Source of the DNA: Unio delphinus
Taxonomy: Eukaryota; Mollusca; Bivalvia; Unionida; Unionidae
DNA length: 64,000 nucleotides
Assembly (NCBI GenBank): GCA_029339505.1
Contig: JAQISU010000058.1
Span: 3,115,501-3,179,500 of the forward strand
Direction of reading: 5' to 3'
In this document: one piece after another, positions 1 to 10,300 of the stretch
Layout: the number at the start of each line of letters is the position of its first letter
How positions within the stretch are numbered: the stretch's first letter is position 1
Translations under genes and position numbers: made by a program
Notes under the pieces: generated by a model
What the model saw: the letters and a program-made list of their open reading frames with translations, nothing else
Database searches by the model: none
What the model was told of the DNA's origin: nothing

Positions 1-559
1 CGTTCATAACTACAGGTAATAAAATGAACTACAACATGGATATTGTTTTCAGTATTAATAAAACAAGCATGGACTGTTTATTCAGTAGTGTCGATTGATA
101 AGTAAAATCACAAGCTTGTTAGTATCGGTAATGCAGTTTCACGATTGTCGGTAATATGGAATATCATACAACAATACCATTACTAGTGTAAAATACGAAG
201 CCAAGATATTGACCTGGCCTCGTCTTATACTCGGAATTCGACTTAAACTCCATGTCGACATATAGGCCAGAAAATATGGTATACAGTTTCCTCTTAAATC
301 GAACTGTCACTACAACCGTCGCTTACTACTGCAAGAAACCTTGCTTTATTCACACCATTGACATATTTCTGTCTTTGACTTTCAGCCATGTAGTGAGTAA
401 ACACAGCAACCTGTTTATCATTCCTTTAAGTCTCTCCATCAACTTTCATCTCATCCAGCTGACACATCCATACAAAATCAGTGAATAGTCTTATGTTCTT
501 TACGATAGCATGTCCGTTTCTAAACAAATTAACGTGCTGGTCAGACACATTCCAATTTA
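1..559. other. No recognisable feature
   Basis: The sequence is unremarkable and AT-rich. Short open frames on both strands (252-488 +, 426-665 -) show no family motifs. It may be the upstream part of the transposon-derived repeat that begins clearly at about 560, but I could not align it to the second copy. Confidence 0.4.
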
Positions 560-2040
560 AACTTTTGTCTTTTATGTCATTCTCTTTCAGGTTTTGCTTT
601 TTTCCGGTGAATGAACACCTTTTATAAAAGTCACATTTACCATATAAGGAGCAAGTTGTGCTCATTTTGAAATTGCTGACGCAAATTATTTAAAAGAAAG
701 GAATGGCACAGTGTCCTTTATAAAAGAAAATCACAGCTAGAAACCAGTTTAAAAGCATGTGTCTTTGCCCCCTCCCTAAAAAATTAAATGGTCTCTCCCT
801 AAGAAAGACGTCAGTGGATGTTTTACAGGATCAAAGCAGTGGCTATTGTAAACACTTATAAAATATTAGCATAATATGGAAAAAGTGTGTTCTCATCAAA
901 GAAAGCAATCTGAGTCAGCTTGTTGTATTTGACAGCTCCAGTTATGGTCTCATCATTAATAGTTTAAGTTTGGGAATTGTTCCTAATAAATCATACCTCA
1001 ATTTATTGTTGAAGTTAATCATAAGGCAGAAAATTTTCAAATATTAGATGCCCGTGCTCAGAGATTTTATTTCACAACGAATGTATGGCATTGTACCTGA
1101 ATATCTCCACATGGTGACCCGTCAGAAGAGCGCACGACAAAAGAGCGCAGACATTTGGGCGCACTTAAACAAATACTTGAGGTACGAAAACCAATATAGC
1201 AGGGTTAGAAAGCAACTTTAATTTGTGATCGATAAGGCTAATACTTGTTTAGATTGAAACAATCGGAGGTACGATCAAACGACATCACAGTTATTTGTGT
1301 TTACCTATACGATTATACCAGTTTTTTAGTTAAAGTAACTGAACAATTATTTTTTCGCCAATACTTGCTTTTAATGAAGCAAAAAAGAGTTACCAGCAAA
1401 CGATGCCGTCTGATCTGAGTTAATTTTCTTGTTTCTATTTTTTTTAAATATTTGTTTCCGATCTTTAGTTTGCGCTCTTATGTCGGCGCTCTTTTGTCGT
1501 GCGCGCTTTTGACGGGGTGCCTCTCCACATATATACAATTATTTGCTCATTCTTGTAAAGAAAAACATATAAAAACTGTTCTTATCATCATAGAAGTAGT
1601 AGTTGCTTGGAAAGGAATGGTCAATAACGTAATCATAATAAATTGATCTAATTCTTAGTTATTTCTATGCAGATGTAAAACATGCAGTTTCCTGTTTCTT
1701 TTGTAGCATTTGGCTAGCAAGCAAAAAAATATTAAACAAATATGCAAACTAATTTCTTTCAATATTTTTTGCTGTGTTTTGTTTGATATACCGCTTTGTA
1801 GTTTGTTACTGTGGTCAGTTGAATAAAGTGTGATACCACGTTATTTTTCAGTTAATTCATTATCAGATTAATTAGGATAAATTACCTAACTTTCATTGAT
1901 AATGATGGGGACCATACTTGGCACTTTTAAGCAAAATGCACAAGATCAAATGGCTTCTAGTTATAGAAACGCATCTTTCCAAGGTAGAAATCGACTTCAC
2001 TTTCTCATGTTATATTATTTTTTTTTTACATTGGTGGAAT
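560..2040. repeat. Dispersed transposon-derived repeat, copy A (cognate of 43.8-44.85 kb)
   Basis: Long stretches match the interior of the hAT-like element at 43161-45037. Examples are GGATCAAAGCAGTGGCTATT at 831, GGTCTCTCCCTAA near 790, TCTCATCATTAATAG near 950 and the block around GATCTAATTCTTA at 1646. No terminal inverted repeats are visible here, so this is a degraded copy. It is interrupted at 1113-1522 by a younger insertion. Confidence 0.8.
1113..1522. mobile_element. 410-bp MITE-like element with 8-bp target duplication
   Basis: The ends are inverted repeats of about 40 bp sharing the core GCACGACAAAAGAGCGC (left 1131-1147 region; the reverse complement lies in 1486-1505). The flanks are the identical octamers CTCCACAT at 1105-1112 and 1523-1530. 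The related copy at 44.37 kb reads straight across this point, giving the empty site. The 8-bp duplication suggests a hAT-type transposase, but the outermost bases are not the usual CAG, so the superfamily is inferred only. No coding capacity. Confidence 0.8.
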
Positions 2041-2164
2041 TGATTTGGTATCTTTTCTATCAAGGCATAAGAAAAATGTGGTGTTCAGTTAATGGAGGAA
2101 GATGGGACTTGTGTGATATAGTAGTTTTACATGCTATTTCCCTAATTTTCAATATCCTGAATAA

Positions 2165-2880
2165 AATCTCATATTAGATAAGATTTTCATCAGTAGACTT
2201 GCAGTCTATTTGCTCCTGAATGCAAATGGTGCCTGTCTGATATCCATTGTGCCAGCAATCATTCAAATATTATGGCTACTCCTGAATGGATGGTCGTATA
2301 TCAACATGGAGTTTTCACTGAAGAGTTTCTTTTTATTTCTTGTTCCTAATTGAACATAATACATATGTGAATAACATTGTGGATGCCACCTTGAAAATCT
2401 TGTTATTGCTATTTCTTCTGAATGGAAAGTCATCAGATGTGGCCCTAATCTGATTTCCAATATGGCTACTATGGCAACCATCTTGAAAATATAAATATCA
2501 CTTCTTCATAGTTGAAAGTCATATTGATGTGTGGTTTTTACAAGAAGCTTTGTGATGTCTTGTTGTTTCTAAATTACAATGGTACCAGTATGATGACCTT
2601 TTCAAAAACCTTGTTAATGCTGCTCTACCTTGTTTAATGTTCATATCACCATGCAGATTGTGATGTTCAATTGGTTGGAAATGAAAATGGTGCTGATTTG
2701 ACATTCAGTATGATCACCATAGCAGCCATCTTGTAGTTTTTATTATTATTACTTCTTCTGATTGGATGGTTAAAATCACGTGAGATTTCACCAAAAAACT
2801 AATGATAATGTCTAATTGTAACTGAAAATGTTGAATTTTACATCCAGTATGGCTGGTACTTGGTTGATTTGAATATCTAG
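2165..2880. repeat. Dispersed ~190-bp repeat family, several diverged units
   Basis: Diverged tandem units carry the sequence landmarks CTCCTGAATGGATGGTC, TTTTCACTRAAGA, AAATGAAAATGGTG and CACCATAGCAGCCATCTTG. The same landmarks recur at 11.2, 15.2, 39.4, 42.1, 45.6, 56.1 and 60.0 kb. No open frame is conserved. Confidence 0.75.
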
Positions 2881-3154
2881 TTATTTTTCAAACATATTAA
2901 ACATGATTTCAACACTATAGTTAAAAATGAAGAAATAGTCTTACCTTGAATTCCTGGTAATACTTTTCAGCCAGTGGATCACCAGTCTCATCTTGGGCCT
3001 CTGTTTTGATGACACGTTTAATAGTGAATTTACCTCAGTATAAAGCAACCACACTGATAATGTATGTTACCTCATTCTTGTTATAATGAAGGAGTACTGT
3101 ACATTTAATCTGGTAAAGTGACATTCAGACTTGTCTCAGAACTGCTTTTCATCT

Positions 3155-3875
3155 GCCTGTATGTAATTTAAAGAGATATTTTTTTTCCTGTATGTAATTT
3201 AAAGAGATATTTATTTCCTGTATGTAATTTAAAGAGATATTTTTTTCCTGTATGTAATTTAAAGAGATATTTTTTTCCTGTATGTAATTTAAAGAGATAT
3301 TTATTTCCTGTATGTAATTTAAAGAGATATTTTTTCCTGTATGTAATTTAAAGAGATATTTTTTTCCTGTATGTAATTTAAAGAGATATTTTTTTCCTGT
3401 ATGTAATTTAAAGAGATATTTTTTTCCTGTATGTAATTTAAAGAGATATTTATTTCCTGTATGTAATTTAAAGAGATATTTTTTTCCTGTATGTAATTTA
3501 AAGAGATATTTTTTTCCTGTATGTAATTTAAAGAGATATTTATTTCCTGTATGTAATTTAAAGAGATATTATTTCCTGTATGTAATTTAAAGAGATATTT
3601 TTTTCCTGTATGTAATTTAAAGAGATATTTTTCTCCTGTATGTAATTTAAAGAGATATTTTTTTCCTGTATGTAATTTAAAGAGATTTTTTTTTCCTGTA
3701 TGTAATTTAAAGAGATATTTTTTTCCTGTATGTAATTTAAAGAGATATTTTTTTCCTGTATGTAATTTAAAGAGATATTTTTTCCTGTATGTAATTTAAA
3801 GAGATATTTTTTCCTGTATGTAATTTAAAGAGATATTTTTTCCTGTATGTAATTTAAAGAGATATTTTTTTCCTG
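3155..3875. repeat. 30-bp minisatellite, about 24 units
   Basis: Near-perfect direct repeats of TCCTGTATGTAATTTAAAGA followed by GATATTTTTT, with length variation in the T run. The near identity of the units points to recent expansion. No unique spacers occur between units, so it is not a CRISPR array. Confidence 0.97.
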
Positions 3876-4059
3876 GAAGAATGAGAATGGGCATAGGGAT
3901 GATTAGGATTGATGATGCTTTTCGGGAACGTTTGAGTTCTTATGTTAAATCCATCTCTAGATGTTTTCAGTACATCCCAGCATGTGGCCTAGTATCTATG
4001 AGAACTATTTTTCACTTTGCAGAAGTTATTTCTCTATTTTTTTTTAAACATCTGCCCCC

Positions 4060-5010
4060 AAATCATGTCTGCAATATATTAGACTGTTTTAGAAGAAACT
4101 TGTTATCTTTACATACACATAATGTCTGCAGTATGTTAGATTTTTTGGGTAAACTTGCTACCTTTACATACACATAAGTACACGTAATGTCTGCAGTATG
4201 TTAGATTTTTTTGGTAAACTTGCTACCTTTACATACACATAAGTACACGTAATGTCTGCAGTATGTTAGATTTTTTGGGTAAACTTGCTACCTTTACATA
4301 CACATAAGTACACATAATGTCTGCAGTATGTTAGATTTTTTGGGTAAACTTGCTACCTTTACATACACATAAGTACACGTAATGTCTGCAGTATGTTAGA
4401 TTTTTTGGGTAAACTTGCTACCTTTACATACACATAAGTACACGTAATGCCTGCAGTATGTTAGATTTTTTGGGTAAACTTGCTACCTTTACATACACAT
4501 AAGTACACGTAATGTCTGCAGTATGTTAGATTTTTTGGGTAAACTTGCTACCTTTACATACACATAAGTACACGTAATGTCTGCAGTATGTTAGATTTTT
4601 TTGGTAAACTTGCTACCTTTACATACACATAAGTACACGTAATGTCTGCAGTATGTTAGATTTTTTGGGTAAACTTGCTACCTTTACATACACATAAGTA
4701 CACGTAATGTCTGCAGTATGTTAGATTTTTTGGGTAAACTTGCTACCTTTACATACACATAAGTACACGTAATGTCTGCAGTATGTTAGATTTTTTGGGT
4801 AAACTTGCTACCTTTACATACACATAAGTACACGTAATGTCTGCAGTATGTTAGATTTTTGGGGTAAACTTGCTACCTTTACATACACATAAGTACACGC
4901 AATGTCTGCAGTATGTTATATTTTTGGGGTAAACTTGTTATCTTTACATACACACAAGTACACATAATGTCTGCAGTATGTTAGATTTTTGGAGTAAATA
5001 CACATAAGTA
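4060..5010. repeat. 65-bp minisatellite, about 15 units
   Basis: The unit begins GTCTGCAGTATGTTAGATTT and includes GGGTAAACTTGCTACC and ACATACACATAAGTACACG. Central units are almost identical and the outer ones decay, typical of unequal crossing-over. A PstI-type CTGCAG site occurs in nearly every unit. Confidence 0.97.
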
Positions 5011-5188
5011 CATGTACATATTCACACATAGGTACATATAGAAGTGGTTCATCACTATTTATAGTAGCTTTTAAAAAAGACCAGTATTTTAATGAGTTCT
5101 AAGGAGATGTAGTTCAATGTCATATGAGTAGAGCATAGGGACAGTGTAAACATTGATATGACAATCACAGGAAATTATCTCACCATAC

Positions 5189-5575
5189 CAGATTTATAAT
5201 GCCCATTGCTTTGTTAACATATACTTTTTCATAACTGATGTTCATCTTTTTTCAGATGTATAAAATAGTGAATACCCGTAGCTTTTTTAACATTGACATT
5301 TTCATAACTGCTGTTCTTTTTTTTTTTTTTTCAGATTTATAAAATAGTGAATGCCCATTGCATTGTTAACATAGACCTTTTCATAACTGCTGTTCGTCTT
5401 TTTTTCTTCAGATTTATTAAATACTGAATGTCCACTGCTTTTTTAACATAGAGCTTTTCATAACTGCTGTTTGTCTTTTATTCGGATTTATAAAATAGTG
5501 AATGCTCATTGCTTTGTTAACATAGAACTTTTCATAACTGCTGTTTGTCATTTTTTTTTCAGATTTTAATTTATT
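5189..5575 (+). repeat. 77-bp tandem array repeating the 3' splice site before WAPL exon 1
   Basis: About five imperfect units of 74-79 bp each run from a T-rich tract and AG through ATTTATAAAATAGTGAATG and a TTAACATAG stretch to TTTTCATAACTGCTGT. The candidate acceptor dinucleotides are at 5190-5191 (weak tract), 5254-5255, 5333-5334, 5410-5411, a mutated CGG at 5483-5485, and 5561-5562, the presumed functional one 27 bases upstream of the start codon. It follows that the 5' UTR is spliced and the upstream exon lies elsewhere, probably outside what I can recognise. Confidence 0.85.
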
Positions 5576-5588
5576 GTTCTTTGCAAAA

Positions 5589-7385
5589 ATGAGCACTGGA
5601 GAAGTTAAGAAATTAAGTGGCCGCACCTATGGACGTGCTACTCGTGAAAGTGTTGCCACTCGTGCCTTTGATGACATTTTTAATGTGAAGCCAAAAGCAA
5701 CAGCGATGAAATGGGGTAATACTTCCTTTAGCATACCAAGAGATGATGACCCAGAGCCAAAACGGCAGAAGACTGAACCTAAATCTGATGATCCATTCAG
5801 CTTTGATGATGAAAATTCTCCAAAGAAAAACATGCCAAGCAGCTACTCTAAAGCACGTTCTACACCAACTGTTGTTACAACACCAGCAGTTCGCATTACA
5901 ACAATTAAGTCTTCAGCCACACGACCGGAATATAGTGATGCAGCGAAAGAGGTTGGGGATGAACCGGTCATGAAAAAAGTTCCTGTAAAAACTTACAGTC
6001 GTGGAAGTACACGAGCTTTAATTAAAGATTTAGATGAGAAAACACAGGTGAAAATAGATCAGAATATGAGATCAGCAGTGCTAGAATCTGAACCAAGTAA
6101 AGATTTGCAAGGATCAAGTGTGACAGATGATGTGGATATGGATGATGGCCTGTACATTGAGAAAGATGATGGATCTTCCAGGGATGAGGTGGACAACCCA
6201 CTAGATGATGAGGACGAAGATCCAATTTTTAAGAGAGGGCCTGTAAATATATACAATAGGCGTAAAACAGAAATAACCAGTGAACACATTATAGGCAGAA
6301 AGGCTGATCAGGACAAGAAAAATAATGATGATGATTATGAGGATGACAACTTTGATGGAGAAAATAGAAAGCCAATCACAATTACTTTTAGAAGTCGATA
6401 CCTAGACCCAAATGTGTATAAAAAATTTACCTATTCACCTTCAAAGAGGGATCCAATAGGTAGGTTATCTAATAGCAAGGTTGTCCACCACAGTGAGCTG
6501 AGACATAACGATGGAGGGACTACACTAATAGTAGTATGCTCTCCAAAAATTGGGGATGGAAATGAGTTGAAACAAACACAAGTTCAGACAAAATATTTTA
6601 AGGACAGTTTCAAGGACTTGAAGAAGATGTCAGAGCCTGAAGCAGAGGACAGCAGTAATAGTCCAGCCACTGCAGTAAAGGTAGATCCTTATGATATGAC
6701 AGATAAAGAATTTGTGAAGGATGAATCTTCCCAAAAAGTGTCGGTTGGTCAGAACCGGAAGAAAAGAGGAGTGAAAGTGGCTAAGAAAAATTCTCCAGAA
6801 ACAGCTTCCTCAGACTCTCAGGAAAGCCTAGCAACTGTTGAGAAAATAAGTACACGCAGTTCAAACAGTGGAAGTAACACTGGAGTTAGATATCACAAGA
6901 TTTTCCGTTCTCGAAATAAAGGAATGGCATCAGATGCTGCATCAAAAAATGATGTCGAAATGGAAGAAGTTCATACAATCATGGCACAAGAAATTGATGT
7001 AGCAATTCAAGACAGCATGTTTAAGGTCATGGAAGAATCTCTTCTTAAGACCAAGGAACAAGATGACAGTCAAATCATGGAGGCTGATGAAGGAGTTTCA
7101 TCAGGTCTCAAGTTGCCTTTATCAATAAATATTGAAGATGAGAACATAAATAGTGACTATGAGAATTCTCAAGAAATTCAATCATCTGTAGAGAGTGAGA
7201 CTCCAGTTCAGCAAAGCTCACAGGATACTGCAACTGAAGATATATCAAAGAGAACCAGGCGTGCAAAAGTTGGTAGTAAGCCTCCACCAGAAGAAAGAAA
7301 GATTTTCCGCTCACGTGGAGCACGGATGGCCAACCAGTCAGCAGATTCAGGTGGCCAGAAGAGCATATTCAAGAGCCCCAAAAAG
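5589..7385 (+). CDS. WAPL: WAPL coding exon 1 (residues 1-599), disordered N-terminal region
   Basis: This large exon encodes an acidic and basic low-complexity region that in WAPL proteins carries short motifs for PDS5 and cohesin. RTYGR lies at residues 12-16, a clean KTYSR at 134-138 and a related NIYNR at 220-224. FRSR motifs occur at 267-270, 439-442 and 573-576, the last two as KIFRSR. The segment DPFSFDDE places FSF at residues 70-72, where vertebrate WAPL has its first FGF motif. An acidic run (DDEDEDP) lies near residue 210. The donor AAG|GTAAAA is at 7385/7386. The frame stays open to 7430, but the residues after 7385 do not resemble WAPL, while splicing to exon 2 restores the conserved SPKK-SAVYN junction. 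Confidence 0.93.
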
Positions 7386-10300
7386 GTAAAAAGCAAAAAG
7401 TCTCATTTTAGACTTATTATAATTAGATAATGTTTGATGTGCTTCGTAAAAAAAAACAAATGGTGCAATTGTATGCAGTTGTTAAACTGGTCATATGGCC
7501 AAGTGAGCCTATTGCATTTAGCCCTGTATACAGCATGCCCTATCAGTCTATCCACATTTGTAATCATATGTAGAAAACTCAGTTGTATATGAGCCCGGGA
7601 TGAACGAAATGTTAATGCTGGTAAACATTTTTCTCAATTTGAAAGGTCTTTCGGGTAATCCAATAACATTATTTTAAAAAAGTATCTGAGTAAACATTTT
7701 TTACATTGAGAATGCCCTGTCAGGCAACCCAAAAATGTTATTAAAAATTATCTAGGTAAACATTTTTCACATTGAGACAGTCCTTTCAGCCGACCCAAAA
7801 TGTTATTAAAAATTATCTAGGTAAACATTTTTCACATTGAGACAGCCCTTTCAGGCAACCTGAAATGTTATTAAAAATTATAATGTTAAAAGATATAGAA
7901 TTTTGTGTTTTCCAATGAACTTTGGAGTTTTCCATTTTTTGTCTGTGTGGCTGTATCATCAGATAATTAGTTGAGTGTGGGGTGATCGCTGTTAGCAAGA
8001 GGCCATACCAATCAGCTACTCATTATTCGATAAAATAATCATACTGCCAGCCCTTCAGATCACAAACCATTAAAGAAAAAATGCAACGGTTCATCGTTGT
8101 CAACATACCAACATTTAGTAACAGAATTGATGAAATTGGGCCAGCTCTACATATATACCAAGTAATCTGGACTTTCTACTCACAATACAAAATACAGTGG
8201 GACCCCACTATAACGCGCCCTGTTATAACACAAATTCGGATATAATGCGGTCGTGGCATGGCTCTCGAAAATTCAGGTAATTTGTTTCAGGTATTTTTCA
8301 CAAAAACCAAATAAAAAATCTTTTAAGTATGAAAAATTAAATCCGTCAAGAGTTTAGTTATCGTTCTCATACTTGTCTAAAGCGTGCGAAAAAGAACGTG
8401 TAGAAAATGTATTATCATTTTTGGGAGGAAATCACACACAAATTTGAATATAAAATAATCGTTGTATGGCTTTAATTTCAAAAATTTAAAGATTTCTTCT
8501 AGTTTTGTGCATAAACATCGGAAATATGAACCAATTGCTGTGCCTAAAGAGAACTTTGATCTTTGTTTAATTTTGAAAAATGACAGCTCAAAGTGTCAGT
8601 ATTATTATTACTGATCCCTGAGCAATGAAGCCATCGTGTCTACTTTGTGTTTGTCTTGAATGCATTCCGAATATATGTTCTCTTAATTTCATACACAACT
8701 AAGCAACAGCCAATGCGGCGGTTGATAAAAGATTCTCACCAGAATGTATAAATCAATTAATTTAAGTACATTGTTTATCATCAAAGTGAACTGCAGAGCT
8801 AAACTTGTTCAAATCAGGGGCAACAATTTATACAGCATCAAAGAAACAAAAGCTGCCAATATGTGCGCATAGCTTGGCGGTGTTGTTTTATGCAATCTGT
8901 TGACTAGTAAATTTGAATTCTGCAACTGAGAACTATAATTGACTTTGCCAAGAGCAAATGTGACATTAGCAGAAAGCAGCTGAAAATCAGTTTTTCAAAA
9001 ATTAACTATTGACGGATGAGAAATGTAGTGGTATAAAATGTATACAGACACCGTTCATTAATCTTCGGACATACTATTTCACCATTCATTACATACACCC
9101 GTTACGTAATTTTTGTTATTTTCGTTTCATTAAATTCAGTCACATAATGATCTATATTATGGATTCAATGTATGTTATAAGATTCACTGGTGAGTACACT
9201 GTGTTGATACTCTTTTCATGCAATAGATTATACATGTATACATAAATTGGACACGTGTATGTACCAATGCATGGTTCTCTGAATAAAGTAATATATTATA
9301 TCTGCTATTTCTGTTACCACAGCAAATGTTTTTCTTATTTAATATATATATTGATCAAAAATGGTAATTGTGCCATGCATTTTCGCACCCGTCTTTATGT
9401 ATTCCCCCCCCCCCCCCCCCCCAATTAAATCCGAAAATGTGTTGGTATTGTACATGGTTGCTTATTCAGTTCATAACACAGTCGGATTCTATGGCTCCCG
9501 ACCACCGTGTTATAGCGGGGTCCCACTGTACATATGGAAAAACATGACTTGTTGGGTGTTCTTTTACACCAAAAATTTGCCCATTATCAGAATTGCAATT
9601 TATGTCCAGATTTTAGGCTTTTTGGCCTCATTTCTAAGGCAGACTGGTCTGAACTGCACACAGACAAGTGAACCTTTGCAAAAAGTAGGATAAGTTGGGG
9701 ATTTCAAGCAAAACGTGGCCAGGACATGAATATGATGGATCCAGTAATCACCACCAAAAACAAGCTACCAGCTTTTGCCCTTCTGCACCTGTCATGGAAT
9801 TTAATTGTTTTGAATTATCTGATCAAATTTTCATTTGTTGATTATCTGATCAAATTTTCATTTGTTGATGCAGAAGTTTTACCAGCCTACCTTAGATAAT
9901 TGATTTGTTAGCAAAGGTTCATCATAATTTGAGTCCAACCACATCAAAGGATCTTACCATCATTCAAAATCCTTGTACTCAGTGGCACTCAAAAGAGAAT
10001 GACATATCCAATAGGATGAAGTGTACCCAAAGCCAGCTGTAAAATATGTTTTTGTTTTAAATTTACCTGTTAGGTAAGTATTAGAGTTAGTATGTTTACA
10101 TAATAGGTACTCTTGAAATTGGTACAAAGGTCTTGCAACAGTCATGGAATTACATTTTGTAAAGATTGCAGGAACATTACAGCCCCCAAAATGTGTTTAC
10201 TTCTCATATTTCAGGTAAGAATTGACTAAATTCTCCAGGGGTTAATGGGTTAAATTTTAAAAATTTTAAATTTTAAATTTTCGGCTTTTATTTTAAAAAA

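Noticed and set aside
3155..3875. CRISPR-like regular repeats
   Set aside because: The 30-bp units are directly adjacent with no unique spacers, and the genome is eukaryotic. It is a minisatellite.
3881..4177. 98-codon open frame
   Set aside because: Its second half lies in the 65-bp minisatellite and the first half has no recognisable motif.
5574..7430. Exon 1 as a free-standing 618-codon protein starting at TTG
   Set aside because: The TTG start is not credible in an animal gene, and the last 15 codons are intron sequence. Splicing at 7385 joins it to conserved WAPL residues.
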